Shown piece by piece: positions 54,364-62,367 of a stretch of 64,000 nucleotides of DNA (its first letter is position 1; every line of letters begins with the position of its first letter). This DNA comes from Bacteroidetes bacterium MED-G17 (GTDB taxonomy: Bacteria > Bacteroidota > Bacteroidia > NS11-12g > UBA9320). The notes beneath the pieces were generated by a model. That model was not told where the DNA came from. It ran no database searches and saw only the letters and a program-made list of their open reading frames with translations. The DNA lies in assembly GCA_002457675.1 (NCBI GenBank), contig NTKK01000006.1, positions 75,742 to 139,741 on the forward strand, read 5' to 3'. Position numbers and translations under genes: made by a program.

Positions 54364-55712
54364 AGTTGAATAGTTTAAACGAGGAAATTATAGGGCATAT
54401 AAAAACTTTATTGGCTGATGACTACCATGAGGAGCTAAAAAAAGTTTTGTCCCTTTTGCATCCAGTAGATATTGCAGAACTATTCAACCAGCTAGAATTA
54501 GAAGAAGCGATCATAATTACCTCGTTGGTAGATAAAAATACAAGACCTGGCATTGTAACAGAATTGCCAGAAGACATACTATTGCGTTTCTTAGAAGGTT
54601 ACTCTGCAGAAGAGATTTCCGAGCTATTCATTGAAGAAATGGACTCAGATGATGCAGCAGATTTACTTAATACCATCCCAAAAAATCTGTCAAAAGAAAT
54701 TTTAGCAGTTTTGAAGGACAGAGATTTTGCAGGACAAATTATCAAATTATTGAAATACCCGGAAGATTCGGCAGGTGGCCTTATGGCAAGCGAAATGATA
54801 AAAGTTCAATCCAACTGGACCTTAGCACAATGTGTCGATGAAATAAGAAAACAAGCAGTTGAAGTGGACAAAGTTTTTACGGTGTACGTTGTTGATGAAA
54901 GCAATATATTGCTTGGTTTGGTATCATTGAAAAAAATAATTTTATCTCCCTCAGATCAATTGGTATCGAACATCATGGAAATTGACCTTGTAGTTATTTC
55001 CGTTTATGCTGAGGGCGATGAGGTTGTGAAATTGATGAGAAAATATGACCTGGTTACCCTTCCAGTAATTGATGCCCTAGGAAGACTTGTAGGGAGAATT
55101 ACCATTGATGATGTTGTAGATTTTATTCAGGAAGAAGCGGATAAAGATTACCAAATGTTATCTGGTTTAAGCACAAATGTCTCCAACCAAGATACAGTTT
55201 GGCGCCTAAGTAAAGCGCGTTTGCCTTGGTTAATTATTGGCTTGTTTGGTGGTTTAGCAAGCGCTTGGGTAATAGGAGGTTTTGAGGAAGCGATAAATAG
55301 AAATGTCCAGTTGGCCATGTTTATGCCTCTAATCATGGCGATGGGTGGAAATGCGGGAGTTCAATCGAGTTCAATCATTGTTCAGGGTTTGGCCAATAAA
55401 ACAATGGAGAACAAAGATTTATTGAAACGTGTGCTAAAAGAATTGTCTGTTTCTTTACTTAATGGAACGCTTACATCAATATTGGTTATTGCTATAGGAA
55501 TGTTTTTGAGCAACTATCAAATTACTGCAGTTGTTGCGCTGTCTTTACTAACAATTATTATCCTATCTTCATTTATTGGAACTATTATTCCACTCATTTT
55601 AGATAAATACAATATTGATCCAGCTTTAGCCACAGGTCCATTTATTACAACCACAAATGATTTGCTCGGATTGTTTCTCTACTTCTTGATAGGAAATTTA
55701 ATTTTAGGGTAA
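54360..55712 (+). CDS. mgtE: Magnesium transporter
   Basis: 450 residues with the MgtE order: N-terminal superhelical domain (1-130), two CBS domains (about 135-255), a connecting helix and five membrane segments (about 285-450). PLIMAMGGNAGVQSSSI is the conserved pore region and the last segment ends GNLILG. The CBS/N domains sense cytosolic Mg and gate the channel. It is third in the lpxK-rsmA-mgtE run. Confidence 0.95.
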   Translation: MKLNSLNEEIIGHIKTLLADDYHEELKKVLSLLHPVDIAELFNQLELEEAIIITSLVDKNTRPGIVTELPEDILLRFLEGYSAEEISELFIEEMDSDDAADLLNTIPKNLSKEILAVLKDRDFAGQIIKLLKYPEDSAGGLMASEMIKVQSNWTLAQCVDEIRKQAVEVDKVFTVYVVDESNILLGLVSLKKIILSPSDQLVSNIMEIDLVVISVYAEGDEVVKLMRKYDLVTLPVIDALGRLVGRITIDDVVDFIQEEADKDYQMLSGLSTNVSNQDTVWRLSKARLPWLIIGLFGGLASAWVIGGFEEAINRNVQLAMFMPLIMAMGGNAGVQSSSIIVQGLANKTMENKDLLKRVLKELSVSLLNGTLTSILVIAIGMFLSNYQITAVVALSLLTIIILSSFIGTIIPLILDKYNIDPALATGPFITTTNDLLGLFLYFLIGNLILG

Positions 55713-55716
55713 AAAA

Positions 55717-55748
55717 AAAGCGCCTTTTACGACGCTTTACTTTTTTTT
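55717..55748. terminator. Bidirectional rho-independent terminator
   Basis: Stem AAAGCG (55717-55722) with CGCTTT (55733-55738), extended past one mismatch by a C-G pair, with A-runs on the left and T-runs on the right. It lies between the convergent mgtE and repeat-lipoprotein genes and can serve both. Confidence 0.75.
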
Positions 55749-55757
55749 ACTCATAAC

Positions 55758-56198
55758 TTAACCGTTGCGGTCTTTTTCGTCTTTATCGCCTTCTCCTCTG
55801 TCTTTTTCGTCTTTATCGCCTTCTCTTCTGTCTTTTTCGTCTTTATCGCCTTCTCCTCTGTCTTTTTCGCCTTTATCACCTTCTCCTCTGTCTTTTTCGT
55901 CTTTATCACCTTCTCCTCTGTCTTTTTCGTCTTTATCGCCTTCTCCTCTGTCTTTTTTGTCTTTATCGCCTTCTCCTCTGTCTTTTTTATCTTTATCGCC
56001 TTCTCCTCTGTCTTTTTTGTCTTTATCGCCTTCTCCTCTGTCTTTTTTGTCTTTATCGCCTTCTCCTCTGTCTTTTTTGTCATCTTGCTTATCTTTTCTA
56101 ATTACTTTTAGCAAGTCATTTTTGTCCAAACCTTCTTTACATCCTGTTGTGAAAGTTAGCGAAGCAAAAAGTGTGATTAATATAATATACGAACGCAT
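55758..56198 (-). CDS. Lipoprotein made largely of a charged decapeptide repeat
   Basis: 146 residues. A lipoprotein signal (ILITLFASLTFTTGCKEG, cysteine at about 20) is followed by a short linker and then about ten tandem copies of a ten-residue unit (KKDRGEGDKD, later copies EKDRGEGDKD). The repeat is strongly hydrophilic, with alternating acidic and basic residues, and should be unstructured or an extended zwitterionic stalk outside the membrane. Only this frame has a signal peptide; overlapping frames are by-products of the repeat. Function unknown. Confidence 0.75.
   Translation of the reverse strand: MRSYIILITLFASLTFTTGCKEGLDKNDLLKVIRKDKQDDKKDRGEGDKDKKDRGEGDKDKKDRGEGDKDKKDRGEGDKDKKDRGEGDKDEKDRGEGDKDEKDRGEGDKGEKDRGEGDKDEKDRREGDKDEKDRGEGDKDEKDRNG
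55771..56070. repeat. Ten perfect-length copies of a 30-bp tandem repeat
   Basis: Ten consecutive 30-bp units plus a partial eleventh, differing by only zero to three bases each. Being a multiple of three, copy loss or gain changes protein length without a frameshift. The units lack stops in all three plus frames and in two of three minus frames. Confidence 0.95.
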
Positions 56199-56335
56199 AG
56201 TATTCTCAAAAGTAATATAAAAAATATTAAATATTCTACTGGAGGTATATTATCATGAATCAAAATCAAAAATTTTGATCTAATTATTTGTACTTTATTT
56301 TTTTTGGCGCATACTTAAGACATAACTTCGCAGCA

Positions 56336-57163
56336 ATGAAGAGGACCTTTGATGTCGGTACCATAAGAATCCACCAAGACGAGCTATTTTTAATATCAGG
56401 TCCTTGTGTAATAGAAGAGAGGGATACCATGTTTAAAACAGCAGAAAAACTGAAACATGTTCAAGACGCGCTCAACATTCCAATCATTTATAAATCTTCT
56501 TTCATGAAAGATAACCGCAGCGCAGTCGATTATTACACGGGTCCTGGAATAGATGAGGGATTAAAAATTTTAGAAGAAGTAAAAGTTCAGTTTGGTTTTC
56601 CTGTTTTAAGCGATATACATTTTCCCTCTCAAGTAATGGACGTAGCAGAAGTATTGGACATCATACAAATACCAGCCTATTTGTGTATGCAAACTACTTT
56701 GGTTACGGAAGCAGCAAAAACAGGCTTGCCAATTAATATTAAACATGGTCAGTTTCTTGCGCCAGAAAACATGGTCAAGCCAATAAAGAAGATTGAATCT
56801 ACTGGGAATGAAAAAATTATATTGACAGAAAGAGGCTATACATTTGGTTACAATGATTTGGTTGTGGACCCTAGAAGCTTCTATCATTTAAATAAAACAG
56901 ACTACCCAGTTGTCTTTGATATAACCCATTCAATTAGGAAATATGGTATTCCAAGTGCAGACCCAAAAGGGGGCAATAAACAATATTTAGATGTTCTCGG
57001 ACGAGCAGGTACCGCAGCTGGTGTTGATGGATTGTTTATAGAAACACATCCTAGTCCAGAAAGGGCATTATGTGATGCAGCTAGCCAAATGTGTGTAAAT
57101 GATTTGGAAGAATATTTAAAACCATTGATTGAAATTCATAATATTGAAAAGAAATACAGATAA
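56336..57163 (+). CDS. kdsA: KDO-8-phosphate synthase-like enzyme, metal-dependent type, divergent
   Basis: 275 residues from ATG 56336; upstream in-frame codons are not conserved. The DAHP/KDO8P-synthase barrel has LISGPCVIEE with C24, which with H198 (DITHSI), E236 (FIETHP) and D247 (ALCDAAS) marks the metal-dependent class. KDNRSAVDYYTGPG fits the KANRSS arabinose-5-P loop, so KDO8P synthase is the nearest family. However, the usual RQTD is MQTT (M118, T121) and KKGQF is KHGQF (H137). It condenses PEP with a phosphosugar; the exact sugar is uncertain. It leads a three-gene operon. Confidence 0.82.
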   Translation: MKRTFDVGTIRIHQDELFLISGPCVIEERDTMFKTAEKLKHVQDALNIPIIYKSSFMKDNRSAVDYYTGPGIDEGLKILEEVKVQFGFPVLSDIHFPSQVMDVAEVLDIIQIPAYLCMQTTLVTEAAKTGLPINIKHGQFLAPENMVKPIKKIESTGNEKIILTERGYTFGYNDLVVDPRSFYHLNKTDYPVVFDITHSIRKYGIPSADPKGGNKQYLDVLGRAGTAAGVDGLFIETHPSPERALCDAASQMCVNDLEEYLKPLIEIHNIEKKYR

Positions 57164-57165
57164 CT

Positions 57166-58176
57166 ATGGAATTTTATCTTGATTCAGCCAATCTAAACGA
57201 AATTAAAGAAGCTTCGGAGCTCGGTTTCATAACGGGTTTGACAACAACACCAACTTTTATGCACCGAGATGGCATAAAGGATATTGATGGCACTATCTTA
57301 CAACTTTCAAAGCTAATGCCTGTGATTCAAGTGGAAGCTCTCGGCAATAATGCAGATGAAATTGAAAAAGAAGCAGACCGATTGGTAGCATTGGGTTTAG
57401 ATCCAAAGAAAACAGTATTCAAAATACCAATCTCTTTGGAAGGCGCAAAAGCATGTAAAAGGCTTGTAAGTAAAGGATATTTGGTGAATTTACATTTAGT
57501 CTACACCCTCCAACAAGCTTATGTGGCCTTGTCTGCTGGAGCATCTTACGTTTGCCCTTTAGCTGGACGATTACAAGATCAAGGACATGATGCGCTTTCC
57601 CTATTTGAACAGTGTGTAGATGCGGTAGATAGATATGGATACGATTCAAAAATTATGTTCTCATCTGTGAGGCATCCAGAACATATAAGAAATGCATTAA
57701 ATATAGGAGTGCATACTTGTACAATGCCATGGAAAGTAATCAAAATGCTCCCAAATAATAACTTCACAACTTTGGGTACCAATCAGTTTGTAGAACACAC
57801 AAGACTAATGACTGTGACTGTTGGACAAGCCATGCGAAAAGCAGATGCTACGATACTTCAAGACAGGCTAGTAAAAGATGCATTGATTGAAATGACCAAG
57901 TCAAAACTTGGAGCTATAACGGTAGTTGGTGAAAATGAAGATATTCAGTGTGTTTTTACAGATGGAGACTTACGCCGCATGTTGGAAAACGAAGGTGAGA
58001 AGGTCTTAAACAAACAACTCTTAGAAATGCCTTCTAAGCTTAGCGTAAGCATTGAGGCAGATGCATTACTCTATGACGCATCTGAATTAATTAAAAGAAA
58101 AAAAGTAGACAATATTGTGGTGACACAAAATGGAAAACCAATAGGAATGTTAGATGTTCAGGATTTAATTGCCTAA
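57166..58176 (+). CDS. Transaldolase-like barrel fused to KdsD-type tandem CBS domains
   Basis: 336 residues. Residues 1-205 form a transaldolase/F6P-aldolase barrel with D6 (FYLDSANL) and a Schiff-base lysine K86 (TVFKIPIS). The normal TTNPS is TTTPT (N28 to T), and the Tyr/Phe of the YVNRID/FVGRID segment is leucine (CPLAGRLQD). Residues about 212-336 are two CBS domains closely like those of arabinose-5-phosphate isomerase KdsD, including KLGAITVV and FTDGDLRRML. It lies 2 nt after kdsA and overlaps the phosphatase gene as TAATG. It may supply or sense the phosphosugar used by the kdsA product; activity is unproven. Confidence 0.85.
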   Translation: MEFYLDSANLNEIKEASELGFITGLTTTPTFMHRDGIKDIDGTILQLSKLMPVIQVEALGNNADEIEKEADRLVALGLDPKKTVFKIPISLEGAKACKRLVSKGYLVNLHLVYTLQQAYVALSAGASYVCPLAGRLQDQGHDALSLFEQCVDAVDRYGYDSKIMFSSVRHPEHIRNALNIGVHTCTMPWKVIKMLPNNNFTTLGTNQFVEHTRLMTVTVGQAMRKADATILQDRLVKDALIEMTKSKLGAITVVGENEDIQCVFTDGDLRRMLENEGEKVLNKQLLEMPSKLSVSIEADALLYDASELIKRKKVDNIVVTQNGKPIGMLDVQDLIA

Positions 58177-58883
58177 TGGAGTTAAAACAAATAGTTTCTT
58201 TGTATGAGGAAATTGGCGCGGAATTTGTGAGTTCAGCTACACAAATCCAACATAAATTTCAAAAGATCAAATGCTTAATTTTTGATTGGGATGGAGTTTT
58301 TCATGGAGGGGAAAAATATGATAACTTTAAAGGAAGTTTTTCTGAACCCGACAGTATGGGCATTAATCTTCTTAGATTTTCAAAATATCTCCTGAATCGT
58401 CAGATGCCAAAAATGGCCATCATAACAGGATTGCACAATAATACAGCGAAACAATTCGCAGACAGAGAACGATTTGACTTTCAATACCATAATTTTAAAG
58501 AAAAAAATGGAGCTTTTCAACACATATTAAAAGAAAACGAACTGCAAGCAGACGAATGCGCTTATTTCTTTGATGACTTGTTGGATATCCGTGTGGCAGA
58601 GCAAGTTGGTTTGCGGATTTTGATTAGTCATAACGCCAATCCATATTTCTCCAACTGGTGCAAAGCGCACAATTATGCTGACTATGTCAGCGCTCATTCA
58701 GGTGGTTTTTTAGCGATTAGAGAGGCATGTGAGATGTTAATGGCAATTGGAGGAAATATTGATAAAGTTTTTTTGGCTAGGAAGAATTTTGATGCGTCTT
58801 ACAAAAATTATCTTGATCAAAAAAGGAATAGCAAGCTTGTACTGTTGGAACCTGTCGATATTGGTCTTCAAGAATTTCTATAA
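58176..58883 (+). CDS. KdsC-like HAD phosphatase, divergent
   Basis: 235 residues. The HAD motifs are D37-W-D39-G-V (nucleophile and acid/base), AIITG (motif II), a lysine in FKEKNGAF (motif III) and YFFDDLLDIRV (motif IV, D133-D134). DYVSAHSGGFLAIREACEML aligns with the KdsC tail, but the usual arginine of GRGAVRE is lost and AIITGR reads AIITGL. It is longer than KdsC at both ends. It probably removes the phosphate from the condensation product of the upstream enzyme; a changed substrate is inferred. Confidence 0.82.
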   Translation: MELKQIVSLYEEIGAEFVSSATQIQHKFQKIKCLIFDWDGVFHGGEKYDNFKGSFSEPDSMGINLLRFSKYLLNRQMPKMAIITGLHNNTAKQFADRERFDFQYHNFKEKNGAFQHILKENELQADECAYFFDDLLDIRVAEQVGLRILISHNANPYFSNWCKAHNYADYVSAHSGGFLAIREACEMLMAIGGNIDKVFLARKNFDASYKNYLDQKRNSKLVLLEPVDIGLQEFL

Positions 58884-58898
58884 AAGAAAGAAGTCTTT

Positions 58899-58930
58899 TT
58901 TGTTCATTAGTAAAAATCCACCTATTTTTG
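58899..58930 (+). promoter_or_regulatory. Putative promoter of the rplM-rpsI-rpsB-tsf operon
   Basis: TTTG at 58899-58902, a 20-nt spacer and TATTTTTG at 58923-58930 match the Bacteroidota -33/-7 promoter pattern well. The predicted transcript start is near 58935, about 27 nt before the rplM ATG. Confidence 0.65.
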
Positions 58931-58961
58931 CCACCCTTTTTACGTAAAACAGACGAGTAGT

Positions 58962-59402
58962 ATGCTGAATTATAGAACAAAGTCTTTGCCAACTGCAGAA
59001 GTACAAAAACATTGGTTTTTGGTAGATGCACAAGGAAAAACCTTGGGTCGATTGGCAAGTGAAATAGCCAAAGTGATTAGAGGTAAACATAAACCAAGCT
59101 TTACTCCTCACATCAATTGCGGAGACAATGTAATTGTAATAAACGCAGAGAAAATATCGGTTACAAGTGACAAAGAATCTCGTAAAGAGTATATATCTTA
59201 TTCTGAATATCCTGGAGGTCAGAAAAGAAGATCTTTAAAGGAGATGAGAAGAAAAACGCCAAATAAAATTATAGAAAAAGCGGTAAAGGGCATGTTGCCC
59301 AAAAATAGACTTGGAAGGGATATCTTTCATAACCTCAAAGTATATTCCGGCGCTGAACACCCTCATGAAGCTCAAAAACCTCAAACCTTAGAAATATCGT
59401 AA
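58962..59402 (+). CDS. rplM: 50S ribosomal protein L13
   Basis: 146 residues. WFLVDAQGKTLGRLASEIAK and the C-terminal LKVYSGAEHPHEAQKP are L13 signatures. It is an early-assembly protein of the large subunit. The rpsI start overlaps its stop by one base. Confidence 0.98.
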   Translation: MLNYRTKSLPTAEVQKHWFLVDAQGKTLGRLASEIAKVIRGKHKPSFTPHINCGDNVIVINAEKISVTSDKESRKEYISYSEYPGGQKRRSLKEMRRKTPNKIIEKAVKGMLPKNRLGRDIFHNLKVYSGAEHPHEAQKPQTLEIS

Positions 59403-59791
59403 TGAGTATTATAAATAAAATAGGAAGAAGAAAAAACTCAATAGCCAGAGTATACCTGCAATCAGGAAAGGGAGAGATTCTTATTAATGGAAAAGATTAT
59501 AAGGAGTTCTTTCCGACGCTAGGTACGCAATACATGGTTATGCAGCCATTTTTGATTACACAAACTGAAGGGAAGTATGATGTCAAAGTAAACGTAGCAG
59601 GTGGTGGAACAACTGGCCAAGCTCAATCAATTAGGATGGCCATTGCTAGAGCTTTGGTGGAAGAAAATGAAGAGGAATACAAACCCAGTTTGAAGCGAGA
59701 AAAGCTTTTGACGAGAGATTCTCGGATGGTGGAGCGCAAGAAATTTGGTCAGAAAAAAGCAAGAAAGAAATCTCAATTTAGTAAACGATAA
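59402..59791 (+). CDS. rpsI: 30S ribosomal protein S9
   Basis: 129 residues. GRRKNSIARVYLQSGKGEI, GGGTTGQAQSIRMAIARAL and the basic tail ending KKSQFSKR are diagnostic. The C-terminal tail reaches the decoding centre. It overlaps rplM by one base. Confidence 0.98.
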   Translation: MSIINKIGRRKNSIARVYLQSGKGEILINGKDYKEFFPTLGTQYMVMQPFLITQTEGKYDVKVNVAGGGTTGQAQSIRMAIARALVEENEEEYKPSLKREKLLTRDSRMVERKKFGQKKARKKSQFSKR

Positions 59792-59793
59792 TT

Positions 59794-60555
59794 ATGGATC
59801 AATTAAAACCAGAAGATCTACTAGAAGCGGGCGTCCATTATGGTCACCTGACAAGAAAATGGAACCCAAGAATGGCACCTTACATTTTTATGGAGCAAAA
59901 TGGGATTCATATCATCGATGTAAATAAGTCTTTATCAAAATTAGAAGAAGCCCAAAACGCCATACGTAATATTGCACGAACAGGCAGAAAGATTCTCTTT
60001 GTTGCTACAAAAAAACAAGCGCAAGGGATAGTTGCAGAAGCTGCTCGTGAAGTAAGAATGCCTTATGTGGTAGAAAGATGGTTGGGTGGGATGCTGACAA
60101 ACTATGCAACAGTTAAAAAATCAATAAAGAAAATGCAAAATATAGGGAAAATGGAGTCCGATGGAACCTTTGAGAATATGAACAAAAAGGAGCGTTTGAT
60201 GAAAACACGCGAAAAAGAGAAACTCGCTCGTGTTTTAGGTGGTATAGTTGAAATGAATAGACTTCCGGCTGCTCTCTTTGTTGTGGATACAAACAGAGAA
60301 CAATTGGCCATTGCAGAGGCGTTGAAATTAAATATACCAATATTTGGCGTTGTAGATACAAATTCAGACCCAACTAAAATAGACTTTCCTATCCCTTCAA
60401 ATGATGATGCTGCACAGGCAATACAATTGGTTACTAGTCAGCTTACAGCTGCTATACAGGAAGGTTTGACAGAAAGAAAAAAGTTAAGGGAAGAGAAAAA
60501 ACAAGAAGACGAAAAAGCTGAGCAAGCAGCTGAAACAACGCAAGAAAAAGCCTAA
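59794..60555 (+). CDS. rpsB: 30S ribosomal protein S2
   Basis: 253 residues. LLEAGVHYGHLTRKWNPRM, ILFVATKKQAQ, RWLGGMLTN and NIPIFGVVDTNSDP are S2 motifs. The C-terminus has a charged extension ending EKA. It starts 2 nt after rpsI. Confidence 0.98.
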   Translation: MDQLKPEDLLEAGVHYGHLTRKWNPRMAPYIFMEQNGIHIIDVNKSLSKLEEAQNAIRNIARTGRKILFVATKKQAQGIVAEAAREVRMPYVVERWLGGMLTNYATVKKSIKKMQNIGKMESDGTFENMNKKERLMKTREKEKLARVLGGIVEMNRLPAALFVVDTNREQLAIAEALKLNIPIFGVVDTNSDPTKIDFPIPSNDDAAQAIQLVTSQLTAAIQEGLTERKKLREEKKQEDEKAEQAAETTQEKA

Positions 60556-60578
60556 AACCTTCTAAAAAATAAGTTAAA

Positions 60579-61412
60579 ATGGGAATTACAGCTGCTCAAG
60601 TAAATGAGTTAAGAAAGAAAACAGGTGCTGGCATGATGGATTGCAAAAAAGCACTAAATGAGAGCAATGGCGATATGGAAGCAGCCATTGACTACTTAAG
60701 AAAAAAAGGACAAAAAATTTCTGCCAAACGTGCAGATCGAGATGCGACTGAAGGCGCCGTCATTGCAAAGGTCGATCAGGATGCAAAACTTGGCGTCGTG
60801 TTAAGACTCAATTGCGAAACAGATTTTGTTGCCAAAAACAATGACTTTGTAGATTTTGCAAATCAACTTGCTCAACTGGCTTTGGAGAATTCCTGCGAAA
60901 CGATTGAACACATTAATCAATTGGAGATAGATAACAAAAAAGTAGCAGAAATCATAGTAGACAAGGTTGGGACGATTGGAGAAAAAATCGAAATTGGAGA
61001 ATATTATACTACACGAGGAAATGGCGTAGTAGACTACATACATGGGGGCAACAAAATTGGGGTATTGGTCGTTATGAATCAGAGCCTTGATGACACTAAG
61101 AAATCTACAGGAAAAGACTTAGCTATGCAAATTGCCGCAATGAACCCAGTTTCAGTAGACGAAAATTCAGTTCCTGAAGAGGTTAAACAAAGAGAATTAG
61201 AGATTGGTAGAGAGCAAGCACGTCAAGAAGGTAAACCGGAGGCTATGATTGAAAAAATAGCCTTAGGGAAATTGAATAAATTCTACAAGGAGCAAACCCT
61301 GCTCAAACAAGCATTTGTTAAGGATAGTTCCAAAACAATTGAAAAGTTTTTAAAGGAAATTGACTCCGAATTAACCGTTACCGATTTTAAGCGAGTGGCG
61401 CTAGGCAACTAG
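60579..61412 (+). CDS. tsf: Translation elongation factor Ts
   Basis: 277 residues. ELRKKTGAGMMDCKKALNE is the N-terminal signature and NCETDFVAKNNDF the EF-Tu-binding TDFV element. It exchanges GDP for GTP on EF-Tu. It follows rpsB in the classical order, 23 nt downstream. Confidence 0.97.
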   Translation: MGITAAQVNELRKKTGAGMMDCKKALNESNGDMEAAIDYLRKKGQKISAKRADRDATEGAVIAKVDQDAKLGVVLRLNCETDFVAKNNDFVDFANQLAQLALENSCETIEHINQLEIDNKKVAEIIVDKVGTIGEKIEIGEYYTTRGNGVVDYIHGGNKIGVLVVMNQSLDDTKKSTGKDLAMQIAAMNPVSVDENSVPEEVKQRELEIGREQARQEGKPEAMIEKIALGKLNKFYKEQTLLKQAFVKDSSKTIEKFLKEIDSELTVTDFKRVALGN

Positions 61413-61413
61413 T

Positions 61414-61626
61414 CTAATCGAATGAAATAATTTCCGTTTCTCCCTTTCTAGCGTAAATTTTTAAAGTCGACATTGATTTGGAAGCAATCTCTTTCCCTAT
61501 CATTATGGCTTTGTCTATCGAATAAAAATTTCTAAACGCTCTTTTGTTGCCTTCTTTTTTGATAGACCACCGGTTGCCATTTTGTTGGACCAACCAAACA
61601 CAATTCTTTTTATTATTATTCAACAT
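61414..61626 (-). CDS. DUF2188-like small protein
   Basis: 70 residues. WLVQQNGNRWSIKKEGNKRA and the later AIMIGKEIASKSMSTLKIY match the DUF2188 pattern of a small stress-associated beta-alpha domain; the usual HGRDG ending is replaced by ARKGETEI. No signal peptide. It converges with tsf (1-nt gap). Function unknown. Confidence 0.75.
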   Translation of the reverse strand: MLNNNKKNCVWLVQQNGNRWSIKKEGNKRAFRNFYSIDKAIMIGKEIASKSMSTLKIYARKGETEIISFD

Positions 61627-61760
61627 CTGTTGTAGTTCTTAAATCTTATTTTCAAACTACAATAGTAGAAAAGGCAATTAGGAGAAAAAATATAGAAATG
61701 TCACATTATTATAAAAATGTGCTTTAGTAGAATAGCTCTTTGATACAGCTTTTGATTCAG

Positions 61761-62108
61761 TTATTTATTGACCTTCTTAACAACAGCCTCAAAGGTTTTG
61801 GGATGGTTCATAGCTAAATCTGCCAAAACTTTTCTGTTTAGTTCAATATTTTTGGCGTTAAGTAGACCTATAAATTTACTGTAACTTATTCCATACTGTC
61901 TCGAACCTGCATTGATTCTTTGAATCCATAAAGCACGAAAATTCCTCTTTTTTGTTTTCCTGTCTCGGTAAGCATATTGCCATGCTTTTTCGATAGCATT
62001 TTTTGAAACGGTCCAAACATTTTTTCTTCTGCCCCAATAGCCTTTGGCGTGCTTGAGCATTCTTTTTCTTCTCTTTCTTGATGCGACTGAATTTACTGAT
62101 CTTGGCAT
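61761..62108 (-). CDS. rplT: 50S ribosomal protein L20
   Basis: 115 residues. [29 protein letters not shown] and [17 protein letters not shown] are typical. It binds 23S rRNA early in assembly and represses its own operon in several bacteria. It is last in thrS-infC-rpmI-rplT. Confidence 0.98.
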   Translation of the reverse strand: MPRSVNSVASRKRRKRMLKHAKGYWGRRKNVWTVSKNAIEKAWQYAYRDRKTKKRNFRALWIQRINAGSRQYGISYSKFIGLLNAKNIELNRKVLADLAMNHPKTFEAVVKKVNK

Positions 62109-62166
62109 ATTTGATATTTATTTTAGGCGTTACACTATTGCAGTAAGCTTTTTGCCTGGTTTTGAC

Positions 62167-62367
62167 TCATTTTTTAATTCGTAGTAATAATTTTATGTTA
62201 TTCTCATCTCGTTCATTTACCAAACCATCATGACTAAGATTTCGTTTTTGTTTCTTTGTTTTTTTGGTTAAGATGTGGTTCTTAAACGCGTGCTTTCTTT
62301 TAATTTTTCCTGAACCTGTAACAGAAAATCTTTTTTTAGCACTTGAGTTTGTCTTTGCTTTAGGCAT
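62167..62367 (-). CDS. rpmI: 50S ribosomal protein L35
   Basis: 66 residues. [20 protein letters not shown] and a basic body ([14 protein letters not shown]) fit L35. It overlaps the infC end by 8 nt. Confidence 0.97.
   Translation of the reverse strand: MPKAKTNSSAKKRFSVTGSGKIKRKHAFKNHILTKKTKKQKRNLSHDGLVNERDENNIKLLLRIKK

Noticed and set aside
55771-56070. CRISPR array
   Set aside because: Units are contiguous 30-bp copies with no unique spacers, and no cas genes are present.
55751-56083. Minus-strand frame of KTEEKAI-type repeats as a gene
   Set aside because: It is a second open frame of the same 30-bp repeat, with no signal peptide or conserved start. The lipoprotein frame explains the region.
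55765-56220. Plus-strand serine/leucine/proline repeat frame as a gene
   Set aside because: Antisense reading of the same repeat; it has no independent domain and lies opposite a frame with a proper lipobox.
61703-61722. Hairpin CACATT/AATGTG as the terminator after rplT
   Set aside because: A 6-bp AT-rich stem with no following T-run on the minus strand; too weak to call.
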